DNA of 64,000 bases from Ectobacillus ponti (GTDB taxonomy: Bacteria; Bacillota; Bacilli; Bacillales; Bacillaceae_G): positions 1 through 64,000 of the forward strand of contig NZ_JANCLT010000017.1 of NCBI RefSeq assembly GCF_024294785.1, in the 5' to 3' direction. Below, piece by piece: positions 27,944 through 38,094 of the stretch. Numbering within the stretch: position 1 is the stretch's first letter; the number at the start of each line of letters is the position of its first letter. The translations under genes and the position numbers were made by a program. The notes under the pieces were generated by a model that saw nothing but the letters and a program-made list of their open reading frames with translations, made no database searches and was not told where the DNA came from.

Positions 27944-28843
27944 TTGGAAATTGCCATTTCCGGAGGCACCGGTTTTATCGGAAAAGCCCTGTCCGCCCAT
28001 CTTGCGGCACAGGGGCACACTGTCTACATTCTGACCCGCCACAGCGGCATCACATCAGCAAATCGCAACATTCAGTATTTGAAATGGAGCGCGCAAGATC
28101 CAGCCTTGCCAATCCGTTCTCTGGACGCCTTCATTAACTTGGCCGGCGAGCCCATTAACAGCGGTCGTTGGACTGAAAGCAAGAAGGCGCAAATCCTGAA
28201 CAGCCGGGTGGATACAGTAAAGGGCATTCTGCGGCAGCTGCAGGCGTTGCCCAGAAAACCAAAGGTTTTTATCAACGCCAGCGCCATCGGATACTACGGT
28301 CCTTCGCCGGACAAAACCTTTACTGAGGATGACCGGAGGCCGGGCCATGACTTCTTGGCACAAACGGTTGTCCGCTGGGAAGAAGAAGCAGGGAAAGCAG
28401 AAGAAATGGGGATACGGACCGTGCTGACCCGTTTCGGCATCGTACTGGGCCAAAAGGGCGGCGCCCTGCCGCGGATCGTGCTGCCATATAAGCTGTTCAT
28501 CGGCGGCACAGTCGGCTCAGGGCGGCAGTGGATGTCCTGGGTGCACCTGGATGATGTGGTCGGCATGCTGGCATTTGCACTCGAGAACGAAGCTGTGCGC
28601 GGGCCGCTAAATATAACGGCACCGGCGCCGGTTACCATGAAGGAATTTGGGCAAACTATCGCGAAAGTAATCCGTAGGCCACATTGGATTCCGGTTCCCG
28701 CCTTTGCGCTGAAGCTGCTGCTTGGCGAAATGAGCACCCTGGTGCTGGATGGCCAGCGGGTGCTTCCGGAACGGGCCGTGCAGCATGGATACGTACACAA
28801 ATATCCAGACCTTCAGCAGGCGCTGCACAATATTTTGACGTAG
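27944..28843 (+). CDS. yfhF: Epimerase-like SDR protein YfhF (TIGR01777 family)
   Basis: This 299-residue extended short-chain dehydrogenase has the N-terminal NAD(P) motif SGGTGFIGKAL and the family-specific segments NLAGEPINSGRW and NASAIGYYG, the latter with the active-site Tyr. A C-terminal DUF1731-type region with VLDGQRVLPER closes the protein. The family includes SulA-like and cell-division-inhibitor-annotated proteins, but the reaction is unknown. It starts with TTG at 27944 behind GGGAGGG and is divergent from recX. Confidence 0.9.
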   Translation: MEIAISGGTGFIGKALSAHLAAQGHTVYILTRHSGITSANRNIQYLKWSAQDPALPIRSLDAFINLAGEPINSGRWTESKKAQILNSRVDTVKGILRQLQALPRKPKVFINASAIGYYGPSPDKTFTEDDRRPGHDFLAQTVVRWEEEAGKAEEMGIRTVLTRFGIVLGQKGGALPRIVLPYKLFIGGTVGSGRQWMSWVHLDDVVGMLAFALENEAVRGPLNITAPAPVTMKEFGQTIAKVIRRPHWIPVPAFALKLLLGEMSTLVLDGQRVLPERAVQHGYVHKYPDLQQALHNILT

Positions 28844-28857
28844 CTAAGGGGTTTAGC

Positions 28858-29982
28858 ATGAAATACTTATTTAAACAAGCAACTATATATCCAATCACAG
28901 CAGGAAACCTGCAAGGAGATTTGCTGGTGGAGGATGGGAGAATCAAAGCCGTCGCCCGGAATATTGAGGCGGCGGCGGACATGGAAATCATTGATGGCGG
29001 CGGCTTGCATTTGCTGCCGGGCTTCATAGACGTCCACACCCACCTCGGTTTGTATGATGAGGGAACAGGCTGGGCCGGCAACGATGCCAACGAAACCGTG
29101 GAGGTCCTGACACCTCACATCCGCTCGTTGGATGGCATCTATCCGCTTGACATCGGCTTTCAGGATGCTGTGCAGCATGGCATTACGACTGTCCATGTGA
29201 TGCCCGGCAGCCAAAATGTCATTGGCGGCACCACTTGCGTTATTAAAACAGCCGGCAAAAATATTGCGAAAATGATGATTCAAGAGCCCGCAGGCTTGAA
29301 AATTGCGCTTGGCGAAAATCCAAAGCGTGTACATAGCCACGGGGCAAAGGATTCCATTACACGTATGGGCATTATGGGTATGCTGCGTGAAGCCTTTTAT
29401 GAAGCGCAGCAATACGGCAACGAAGCAGATTTTCAGATGATCCCCATCCTGCGGGCGCTGAATCGTGAAATTCCCGTCCGCATCCACGCTCACCGGGCCG
29501 ACGATATTCTTTCGGCTGTCCGCTTTGCCGATGAGTTCCATCTCGATTTGCGCATCGAGCATTGCACCGAAGGACACCTCATTGCCGAAGAACTGGCCGG
29601 CCGGAATCTGCAGGTTTGTGTCGGGCCGACACTCACCCGCCGATCAAAGGTGGAGCTGACCAACAAAACATGGAAAACGTATCAGGTGCTGGCTGAGCAC
29701 GGCATTGATATTTCCATCACCACCGACCATCCATACACGCCCATTCAGTATTTGAACCTGTGTGCCGCCCTTGCCGTAAGGGAGGGGCTGGACGAAGAAA
29801 CAGCACTAAGGGGCATCACCATTACCGCAGCCAAAAATCTGCGTATCCAGGACCGTGTCGGCAGCTTGGATCCCGGCAAGGATGCAGATCTTGTTCTGTG
29901 GACCCACCATCCGTTCCATTACCTGGCAAAGCCGATTTTGACCATGATTGACGGAAAAATCATTTACAGAAAAGACAAATAA
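28858..29982 (+). CDS. Metal-dependent amidohydrolase
   Basis: This 374-residue member of the amidohydrolase superfamily resembles imidazolonepropionase-like and N-acyl-amino-acid hydrolases. Metal ligands are visible as HTH in FIDVHTHLG near residue 62, His in RIHAHRADD, His in RIEHCTEGH and Asp in TTDHPYTP. The N- and C-terminal strands form the usual small beta-sandwich. It starts 14 bases after yfhF behind AAGGGG and is probably co-transcribed with it. The substrate is unknown. Confidence 0.87.
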   Translation: MKYLFKQATIYPITAGNLQGDLLVEDGRIKAVARNIEAAADMEIIDGGGLHLLPGFIDVHTHLGLYDEGTGWAGNDANETVEVLTPHIRSLDGIYPLDIGFQDAVQHGITTVHVMPGSQNVIGGTTCVIKTAGKNIAKMMIQEPAGLKIALGENPKRVHSHGAKDSITRMGIMGMLREAFYEAQQYGNEADFQMIPILRALNREIPVRIHAHRADDILSAVRFADEFHLDLRIEHCTEGHLIAEELAGRNLQVCVGPTLTRRSKVELTNKTWKTYQVLAEHGIDISITTDHPYTPIQYLNLCAALAVREGLDEETALRGITITAAKNLRIQDRVGSLDPGKDADLVLWTHHPFHYLAKPILTMIDGKIIYRKDK

Positions 29983-30045
29983 AACTAGTTTCTTTTTTAA
30001 ACACCATGAAGTATTATACGTATATATACCCAATATAAAAAACCA

Positions 30046-30222
30046 TAGCCAACTTGTGTCCGCACATTGGTTAATGGGGAAGGCAAATGGTGAGCCACCA
30101 GCCCGTGCTGGTTCTAGTGGGTTCGATTCCCACCCCGAAATTTTTTGAGATTTATATAAAAATTTCGAGGGTGGGATGTACCATGCGTGCGTACTTGCCC
30201 TCGTATGCGAGGAGGATGCAGT
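30046..30222 (+). promoter_or_regulatory. Structured leader of the GNAT gene, with tRNA-like arm and ribosome-binding-site hairpin
   Basis: This 240-base gap contains a T-arm look-alike (GTGGG-TTCGATT-CCCAC near 30116-30132) preceded by a CCAGC/GCTGG hairpin. The sequence TCCCACCC-CGAAATTTTT then recurs as its complement at about 30157-30175, giving a long alternative stem. Next to the start codon CCTCG and CGAGG form a hairpin that covers part of the GAGGAGG ribosome binding site. The mutually exclusive pairings suggest a regulatory leader. No tRNA acceptor stem is present. Confidence 0.4.
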
Positions 30223-30783
30223 ATGTTAAAGAAACGCGACCTACAGGACTGTCATGTATTGTATGATTTAATGGTTCATCCGGATGTCTTCCCTTTTGTG
30301 CGTCAGAAGGCATCTTCTTACGATGAGTTTCTCTTTCTGACGAAGCAGACAATTGAGGCGGAAGAACGCGGCGAACTCATTTCCCGGACGATTACGGATG
30401 AATGGGGTGCCCCGATTGGCACTATTACATTGTTTGATATTGAAGACAATGCCGGATTTCTGGGCACTTGGCTCGGCAAGCCCTACCATGGGTGCGGCTA
30501 TAACAAACCGGCGAAGGATGCTTTCTTCAGCGAGCTTTTCTATGAGCTCGGTATTGAAACCATTTTCATGCGCATTCGGAAGGTAAATGTAAGGTCTATT
30601 AAGGCTGCCCAAAAACTTCCGTATGTAGCACTTGCAAACGAGACACGCCCAAAAGTGTATGAGCAAATTAATGCCAACGGCGATATTTATAATCTGTACG
30701 AGATCTCCAAGGACCTCTATACGTTGCATACACTTCGCGAAGGCATGTTTCAGGAAGCGCATCATCAGTTAAAAGAAGCTTAA
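30223..30783 (+). CDS. GNAT family N-acetyltransferase
   Basis: This 186-residue protein resembles ribosomal-protein-alanine or spermidine-type GNAT acetyltransferases. It starts with KKRDLQDCHVLYDLMVHPDV and has the acetyl-CoA-binding turn region GTWLGKPYHGCGYN. It ends with a strand-helix pair (TIFMRIRKVNVRSIKAAQKL). It would transfer acetyl from acetyl-CoA to an amine; the target is unknown. The ATG at 30223 is seven bases from GAGGAGG and the leader is unusually structured. Confidence 0.85.
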   Translation: MLKKRDLQDCHVLYDLMVHPDVFPFVRQKASSYDEFLFLTKQTIEAEERGELISRTITDEWGAPIGTITLFDIEDNAGFLGTWLGKPYHGCGYNKPAKDAFFSELFYELGIETIFMRIRKVNVRSIKAAQKLPYVALANETRPKVYEQINANGDIYNLYEISKDLYTLHTLREGMFQEAHHQLKEA

Positions 30784-30787
30784 GAGT

Positions 30788-30841
30788 ATACACCTCTCCG
30801 ACATTGGCAAGTATAGTTAATGATTCTGTTGCGAGAGGTGT
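30788..30841 (+). promoter_or_regulatory. Hairpin sequestering the YfhE-like ribosome binding site
   Basis: ACACCTCTC (30790-30798) is the exact complement of GAGAGGTGT (30833-30841), which contains the ribosome binding site of the following short gene. Pairing across a 34-base loop would hide it. Confidence 0.5.
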
Positions 30842-30849
30842 GGATAAAC

Positions 30850-30978
30850 ATGGAGAGCAGTAAGAGAAGACGCGAGAAATCAAGATCTAAGCTTTCTTCT
30901 ACACAAGAGGTACTGTACCAGAGAGAGTTCAAAAAAGCAGATCGGGCTGCCGGCTACAAGACAACCGGGATTTGCTGA
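30850..30978 (+). CDS. YfhE-like short protein
   Basis: A 42-codon frame from ATG 30850 to TGA 30978 encodes a very basic start followed by TQEVLYQREFKKADRAAGYK. This pattern agrees with the YfhE family of about 35-40 residues that I recall from Bacillus genomes, and yfhE neighbours yfhF in B. subtilis. The function is unknown. The ribosome binding site GAGAGGTG lies nine bases upstream and falls inside an inverted repeat. An intrinsic terminator follows. Confidence 0.72.
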   Translation: MESSKRRREKSRSKLSSTQEVLYQREFKKADRAAGYKTTGIC

Positions 30979-31020
30979 AAGCAGTCCCCCTTTCTCTCAT
31001 GATTGAGGAAACGATTTCAT

Positions 31021-31062
31021 ATAAAAGAGACTTCTTCTGAAGAGAAGTCTCTTTTATTTTGC
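31021..31062 (+). terminator. Terminator after the YfhE-like gene
   Basis: AAAAGAGACTTCTTC pairs with the complementary GAAGTCTCTTTT and a T-rich tail follows. Confidence 0.88.
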
Positions 31063-31099
31063 AGAAAACAGCCTGTTCTGTTCCCACATGTAAGAGTTT

Positions 31100-31236
31100 T
31101 GTGGATAATCTTGTCCACAAATTTTCAGAAAATGTGGACAAGTTTGTAGAACCTTATGATACAAGGCTGTGTATACAGGGAATCTGTTCACACTTTTGTG
31201 GATAAACTTGGATGTCATTGTGGATGATGTGGATAT
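31100..31236. promoter_or_regulatory. Cluster of DnaA-box-like 9-mers
   Basis: Within 137 bp there are two perfect DnaA boxes in reverse orientation (TGTGGATAA at 31100-31108 and 31197-31205). Four close variants are TTGTCCACA (31111), TGTGGACAA (31133), TGTGGATGA (31219) and TGTGGATAT (31228). The gap from 31063 to 31278 has no gene. B. subtilis carries several intergenic DnaA-box clusters that titrate DnaA and tune replication initiation; this may be one. Confidence 0.6.
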
Positions 31237-31278
31237 ATCTGTTAATAACGGGGCTGCTTTAAAAAGAGCCTGTTCATA

Positions 31279-31326
31279 AAAAAGGAAGGAGCAAAACTGC
31301 GGGAATGATGCCCTTTCAGTTTCCTC
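31279..31326 (-). terminator. Terminator after ugtP
   Basis: On the minus strand GGAG-AAACTG pairs with CAGTTT-CTCC, then TTCCTTTTTT follows. Confidence 0.7.
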
Positions 31327-31329
31327 CCT

Positions 31330-32481
31330 CTACATATGTGTGCGGGCCAAAGCCCGTACTGGCTGCTTATCTCCCTGCTCCGCCAAAATGGCTTCAATGA
31401 TGCAAGAGGAGGACTTCGGACGATACAGTCTGTGCATTGCTTCCCGCATTTGCTGCAGCCTGCGATCATCCTCCAGCAGCGCCTTTGTCTGAGCAAATAC
31501 CTCATCTTCCTCACGGATGACAACTGCAGCTCCCTCCTGCTCAAAGAACACGGCATTCTCATTCTCCTGGCCGGGAACCGGCTTATAGAGAATAACCGGC
31601 ACCTGCAGGGCGATTGTTTCACTTAATGTAATGCCGCCGGGCTTCGTGATGAGACAGGCCGTGATGCGGAACAATTCGTCCAGATGCTCTATGTATCCAA
31701 ACACCTGCAGGGCATCCCCATACTGTCCGCGCAATTGCTCCAGCTCGCTTCGCAGCTCTTCATTCTTGCCGCATACGACAGCCACCTGCACATCCGGCAG
31801 CTTGGCACAGGATTCGCACAGCTCTCTGACATTGCCGAGCACACCATGCGCCCCGGCTACAATCAGAAGCAGCTTTTTGTCGCGGTTTAATCTGTATTTT
31901 GCATAGATCGCATCCCGGTCAACAAGTCTTTCAAAGGATTCACGGATGGGAATGCCCGTTACCGTAATCCGGCTCCACGGCACACCTGTTTGCACCATTC
32001 GCTCCTTCACCTGGTCTGTTGCCACGAAATAGTGGTCCACGTGGTGATGAATCCAGATTTTGTGGAGACAGAAATCTGTCAGGACATTATATACCGGAAT
32101 AGAAAAGCCAGTTTGCTTCTTCAGCTCCGGAACAGCAATGATTGGAAAAGTGTTGATTACGATATCAGGCTTTTCCTGCTGCAAGATGCTCTTCAGCCTC
32201 TTTCTGCCAAAGTTCGCGTACCATACGGCAATCTTCTTGTCGTAAATTTTCTCCACACCATAATAGAATAAACGGTATAATTCCTTACCGATTGTATAGC
32301 TCTTCAGATATAAATATTTAGTAATATCAGTAATAACCGGATGCGATTCCGCAAATAGGTCGCATACGATGACGTTTTGAATTCCTCTTTGCCGAAAGGC
32401 CTTCTCCAGTGTGTTTGCCACCTGCACATGACCGTTCCCGTAATGTGCGGTCAGTATAAGTACTTTTGGGGCATTGACCAA
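31330..32481 (-). CDS. ugtP: Processive diacylglycerol beta-glucosyltransferase UgtP
   Basis: This 383-residue membrane-associated GT28-type enzyme transfers glucose from UDP-glucose to diacylglycerol, making mono-, di- and higher glucolipids and the lipoteichoic acid anchor. The N-terminal MGDG-synthase motif [15 protein letters not shown] and the C-terminal UDP-binding motif [10 protein letters not shown] are both present. It aligns along its whole length with B. subtilis UgtP, which also inhibits FtsZ when nutrients are rich. Translation starts at TTG 32481 behind AGGAGTGG. The downstream location of pflA and pflB matches the B. cereus group. Confidence 0.95.
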   Translation of the reverse strand: MVNAPKVLILTAHYGNGHVQVANTLEKAFRQRGIQNVIVCDLFAESHPVITDITKYLYLKSYTIGKELYRLFYYGVEKIYDKKIAVWYANFGRKRLKSILQQEKPDIVINTFPIIAVPELKKQTGFSIPVYNVLTDFCLHKIWIHHHVDHYFVATDQVKERMVQTGVPWSRITVTGIPIRESFERLVDRDAIYAKYRLNRDKKLLLIVAGAHGVLGNVRELCESCAKLPDVQVAVVCGKNEELRSELEQLRGQYGDALQVFGYIEHLDELFRITACLITKPGGITLSETIALQVPVILYKPVPGQENENAVFFEQEGAAVVIREEDEVFAQTKALLEDDRRLQQMREAMHRLYRPKSSSCIIEAILAEQGDKQPVRALARTHM

Positions 32482-32918
32482 ACAAATCCACTCCTAGCTT
32501 GTTCGTTTTCATATTACACATATGAAATACGGCTTTCTTCAATATTTTCATACGCTCCGGCATAGCGGCGGACACGTTGTGGATATGCAAACCGCATAGA
32601 GACCTGTTCATTCCCTGTTCACATCTTATCATTATACGTTTCACTTTCTTCTTCTGCAATGTACATTCTATTACATTCCATCATACTCACAGTATAACTG
32701 CTTCATGCTTTTCATGACATATTTTCCTCCGCCTTTGTTAGGAAGGAGCCTGCATGCTCTCTTATCATGTGTACTTCCTCTTCAGTATACTTGTTTCCTG
32801 CCGCTGCCTCTACCTTATAAACCATTTGTTTCCACAAAAATAGAATATTCTTCCTTATAGGAAACTGTTTTTTTTGGAGAAATGGTTACGTTTGTCCAAA
32901 CATGCCACAGACACACGA
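32482..32918. other. Intergenic stretch without a supported gene
   Basis: About 440 bp between ugtP and pflA should hold the ugtP promoter. Two overlapping mini-frames on the minus strand near 32750-32830 (37 and 14 codons, ATGA overlap) lack ribosome binding sites. I see no RNA gene or repeat. Confidence 0.5.
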
Positions 32919-32975
32919 AAAAGGATGTCCACTCCTCCGTTTTTCCTGCCGGTTCATGGACATCCTTCTCATTAT
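32919..32975 (-). terminator. Terminator after pflA
   Basis: On the minus strand AAGGATGTCCA pairs with TGGACATCCTT and a run of T residues follows. Confidence 0.85.
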
Positions 32976-32979
32976 TTTA

Positions 32980-33708
32980 TTAAGCTTTTGTCAAAATACG
33001 CTTTGCAAGCTGAACACGCTCTTCTGCCGGCGGTTCAATGCCTTCAAGCGGATACTTCAGCCCCAACGCCTCCCACTTGTAAACGCCAAGCTTGTGGTAT
33101 GGCAGAATTTCAATCTTCTCAACATTCTCCAGCGTCCCAATGAAGTCCGACAGCCGCTGTAAATCCGCCTCATCATCTGTCACACCGGGAACAAGCACAT
33201 GGCGGATCCAAACCGGTTTTTTGATAGCAGACAGGTAGCGGGCAAAGTCCAGAATGTGCTCGTTTGGCTTGCCTGTCAGCTTGCGGTGCTTCTTGGAGTC
33301 AATATGCTTCAAATCGAGCAAAATCAAATCTGTGTACTGCATCAGCTCCTGCAGCTTGCGCTGGAACTCCGCATCCTCACTGTAGCAGCCGCCGGAGGAA
33401 TCGATGGTTGTATGGATGCCGAGCTTCTTGCATTCCTTGAACAGCTCGAGCAGGAAATCCAGCTGCAGCAGCGGTTCGCCTCCGCTTACTGTGATCCCGC
33501 CGCCCGATGCTTCCATAAACGGCAGGTAGCACTTCACATCCTCCATGATTTCTTCCACAGTAACCTCTCTGCCCTTATTCAAATCCCATGTATCAGGATT
33601 GTGGCAGTACTGGCAGCGCAGCAGGCAGCCCTGCGTGAAAATAATATAACGGAGACCCGGTCCGTCCACAGTTCCGCATGATTCTACAGAGTGAATGCGT
33701 CCTTTCAT
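32980..33708 (-). CDS. pflA: Pyruvate formate-lyase activating enzyme
   Basis: This 242-residue radical SAM enzyme installs the glycyl radical on PflB under anaerobic conditions. The 4Fe-4S cluster cysteines are Cys28, Cys32 and Cys35 in the CxxxCxxC motif, and the SAM-binding GGE lies in VSGGEPLLQ. It follows pflB by 54 bases that contain a hairpin, so both are on one message with possible uneven stability. It starts at ATG 33708 behind AAAGGGG. Confidence 0.96.
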   Translation of the reverse strand: MKGRIHSVESCGTVDGPGLRYIIFTQGCLLRCQYCHNPDTWDLNKGREVTVEEIMEDVKCYLPFMEASGGGITVSGGEPLLQLDFLLELFKECKKLGIHTTIDSSGGCYSEDAEFQRKLQELMQYTDLILLDLKHIDSKKHRKLTGKPNEHILDFARYLSAIKKPVWIRHVLVPGVTDDEADLQRLSDFIGTLENVEKIEILPYHKLGVYKWEALGLKYPLEGIEPPAEERVQLAKRILTKA

Positions 33709-33737
33709 GGCTGAAAACCCCTTTCTTAGAAGAGCAA

Positions 33738-33757
33738 TCTCCCCTAAGAAGGGGAGA
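33738..33757. repeat. Intercistronic hairpin between pflB and pflA
   Basis: TCTCCCC and GGGGAGA form a perfect 7-bp stem with a six-base loop just after pflB. There is no U tract, so it is more likely a stabiliser or partial attenuator than a terminator. Confidence 0.6.
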
Positions 33758-33762
33758 CCGCT

Positions 33763-36012
<2,250 letters not shown>

Positions 36013-36122
36013 CTAAATCTCCTCACTTTCATTAATACAGAGACATTTCTTAAGATGTAACAGTTTCTATACATAGAATACTACGGATTTGAATTTTAGA
36101 AAGAGCACTTCTGTGACACATT

Positions 36123-36138
36123 TGTGAAAAAATGCACA
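36123..36138. promoter_or_regulatory. Fnr-type box, proximal, pflB
   Basis: TGTGAAAAAATGCACA matches TGTGA-N6-TCACA at nine of ten informative positions and is centred about 118 bp upstream of the pflB start. Confidence 0.65.
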
Positions 36139-36223
36139 GACAGAACTTAAACACCTTGCTATTACTGAATCAGATTTTATAGACGAAAACACTTAAACCT
36201 TACATAGCAATAATTGGCGCTAA

Positions 36224-36238
36224 ATGAAAATGCTTTCA
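36224..36238. promoter_or_regulatory. cre-like CcpA site upstream of pflB
   Basis: ATGAAAATGCTTTCA differs from the catabolite-responsive-element consensus WTGNAARCGNWWWCA at one position. It lies between the two Fnr boxes. Confidence 0.5.
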
Positions 36239-36246
36239 AAAATAAC

Positions 36247-36262
36247 TGTGATAAACATCACA
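36247..36262. promoter_or_regulatory. Fnr-type box, distal, pflB (perfect)
   Basis: TGTGATAAACATCACA is a perfect match to the Bacillus Fnr consensus TGTGA-N6-TCACA. The gap 36013-36387 has no gene and serves as a long regulatory region. Confidence 0.8.
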
Positions 36263-36387
36263 CTTCATCTGTATTAATGAATCCGAAGGAAACTGTTATA
36301 CATTTCTCTCCTTCAAGCCAGTTTCTTTGTATAACAGGGGCGGCAAGAAGCCTTCCTTGCTTGCCTTCACCTCTATTATAACCCGCG

Positions 36388-36431
36388 CACAAAAAAGAGG
36401 GATTCCCCCAAATATAGGAATCCCTCTTCAT
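36388..36431 (-). terminator. Terminator after the SH3 amidase
   Basis: On the minus strand AAGAGGGATTCC pairs with GGAATCCCTCTT and is followed by TTTT. Confidence 0.9.
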
Positions 36432-36432
36432 T

Positions 36433-37713
36433 TTAATTGGATTGGAACCGGACATAGCTTGGGCTTGCGCTGATGAACTGATTTGTTCCGACATTATACC
36501 AGCCGTCCTGCTCATAAAACACAACATACCGTTCTCCCTGATTGACAGTCTTCACAACGGGAGCATTGATGCTCGGGCCGGAGCGGACGTTCAGAGCTGT
36601 TGCCAGGATCGTGGCAACACCAATCCCGGCAGCATCCGCAGTGAAGCGGACAAATGTGGCACTCGCGCTGATAAATTGATTGCCGCCAACATTATACCAG
36701 CCGTTTTGTTCATAAAACACACGGTAGCGGTCACCTTGGCTTACCGTTTTTACAATCGGGAAATCAATTCCCGGACCGGAACGGACATTCAAGGAACTGG
36801 CTAAAATGGTGGCAGTCCCGACCCCCGGAGCGACCCCTGCCGGCGGTGTGCTCGGTGCTGCGGCCGGTGCCGGTGTTGCCGGGGCTGCGGCCGGGGCTGG
36901 TGTTGCCGGGGCAAAGCTTACGTAGGCCGGGTTGGCGCTGATAAACTGATTCGTTCCGACATTATACCAGCCATTCTGCTCCGCAAAGACGATATAGCGC
37001 CCATCCCGGCTCACTGTGCTTACGACGGGTGCATTAATGCTGGGTGCTGAACGGACATTCAAGGTGTCTGCCAGAATCGTGGCAACACCGATGCTGCCTG
37101 CCGGAGCCGGTGTTGGAGCTGTGGCTGGCGGTGCAGTCGCAGTCCCTCCCACGCTGCTGTTATATTCCTTCACCACATCATTAATTAACGTTTGGAAATT
37201 TCGGCCGGTCCGGCGCAGTGCATTGGATGGATCATCTCTTCTGCTCGGATCAAGCGTCTCATGGCCGATGATGGCTGTTGCCGGATTCAGGCCGAAGCGA
37301 TAGCAGATGAAGGCCAGCAACCATACATACCGCCGATATGCTTCTTCATTATTAATGGAGCCATTATCAGAAAAGCATAGTTCCACGCCAATTGCTGCAT
37401 CATTGGCATCAGCGCCGTATCGGGCATTGTCCCCTGTGACGTCATAACGGACATGCCAAGCCTTTTCAGGTGTTCCTGTCAAAGCCGGAATACACTCAAT
37501 AATCTCACGGTCATCGACGAATAGATGGGCAGAGGCGCTGAGATCGTTGCGGGAGCTTTCATAATATCTGACATTGGCTGCGGCAGTCGCATTGGGGTTT
37601 CCTGTATCATGCGCGACAATAAAGCGAATTTGATTCGCCCGTGTGCCTGAACGGCGTTGGCTTGGTGCCGTCAAGTAACGTGCAATAACTGCGTATTTCA
37701 TTGCAAAAGCCAT
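36433..37713 (-). CDS. N-acetylmuramoyl-L-alanine amidase with three SH3 repeats
   Basis: This 426-residue cell-wall hydrolase has an N-terminal amidase_2 domain (about residues 25-185; zinc-ligand-type histidines in IVAHDTG, HLFVDD and GHETLDPSRRDDP). Three bacterial SH3 repeats follow, each with LNVRSxPxxxxPVVxTVxxG and GWYNVGxNQFISA. Pro-Ala-rich linkers (TPAPAAAPATPAP) separate them. It would cleave the amide between muramic acid and the stem peptide. There is no signal peptide, so release by a holin, lysis or in the mother cell is likely; it resembles phage-type endolysins and CwlA-like enzymes. No prophage genes surround it. GGAGGAATG precedes the start. Confidence 0.9.
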   Translation of the reverse strand: MAFAMKYAVIARYLTAPSQRRSGTRANQIRFIVAHDTGNPNATAAANVRYYESSRNDLSASAHLFVDDREIIECIPALTGTPEKAWHVRYDVTGDNARYGADANDAAIGVELCFSDNGSINNEEAYRRYVWLLAFICYRFGLNPATAIIGHETLDPSRRDDPSNALRRTGRNFQTLINDVVKEYNSSVGGTATAPPATAPTPAPAGSIGVATILADTLNVRSAPSINAPVVSTVSRDGRYIVFAEQNGWYNVGTNQFISANPAYVSFAPATPAPAAAPATPAPAAAPSTPPAGVAPGVGTATILASSLNVRSGPGIDFPIVKTVSQGDRYRVFYEQNGWYNVGGNQFISASATFVRFTADAAGIGVATILATALNVRSGPSINAPVVKTVNQGERYVVFYEQDGWYNVGTNQFISASPSYVRFQSN

Positions 37714-38094
37714 GGATACATTCCTCCTTCAAAATAGTTCCGTTCCTTGCAGAACGTATCTGCCTTATATATAAAGAAAAATTGCTGCAGATGGTGAAAG
37801 AAAGGGGCGGGAGAGAAATAAAATATCTGACATGAGAGAGAACGGTTCCTGCTATGCAATATATACAGGGAACCGAAAAAGTGTGCAGACAGATGTAAAA
37901 ATGAATGGCTGAGACAACCAACCTGTTTGCTGCTTCAGCTGTTCCCCTATACAAACACGCTTCAGCTTAATCATTTTCGCGTCAGCCTGTCTGGTTATAC
38001 AGGAGCACTTGCATGGCGGATTGCCTTGCCCATGCATGATGTACAGACAGAAGTCTCACTCTATAGAAGGAAGACAGAAAGGAGAAGGTCAGCT
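37714..38094. other. Divergent intergenic region between the amidase and pyruvate kinase genes
   Basis: About 380 bp should hold the promoters of both genes. A short inverted repeat, CGGTTCC with GGAACCG, spans about 37847-37878. No credible open frame was found; the long upstream frame in phase with pyruvate kinase has no start signal. Confidence 0.5.

Noticed and set aside
30060-30140. A tRNA gene at the T-arm-like sequence
   Set aside because: There is no matching 5' acceptor stem, no regular D-arm and no seven-base anticodon loop; only the T-arm resembles a tRNA.
30150-30190. T-box antiterminator (sequence like AGGGTGG followed by ACC)
   Set aside because: The spacing inside the element is wrong, no specifier stem is visible, and an acetyltransferase is not a usual T-box target.
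32740-32850. Two overlapping minus-strand mini-genes of 37 and 14 codons
   Set aside because: The ATGA overlap is attractive, but neither has a Shine-Dalgarno sequence and no family is recognisable.
36440-37100. DNA repeats that might suggest a CRISPR array
   Set aside because: They are the three SH3 domain repeats of the amidase, in frame and diverged; no short regular repeat-spacer pattern exists anywhere in the window.
36433-37713. Prophage remnant around the SH3 amidase
   Set aside because: The enzyme resembles endolysins, but neighbours are housekeeping genes with no holin, tail or integrase gene.
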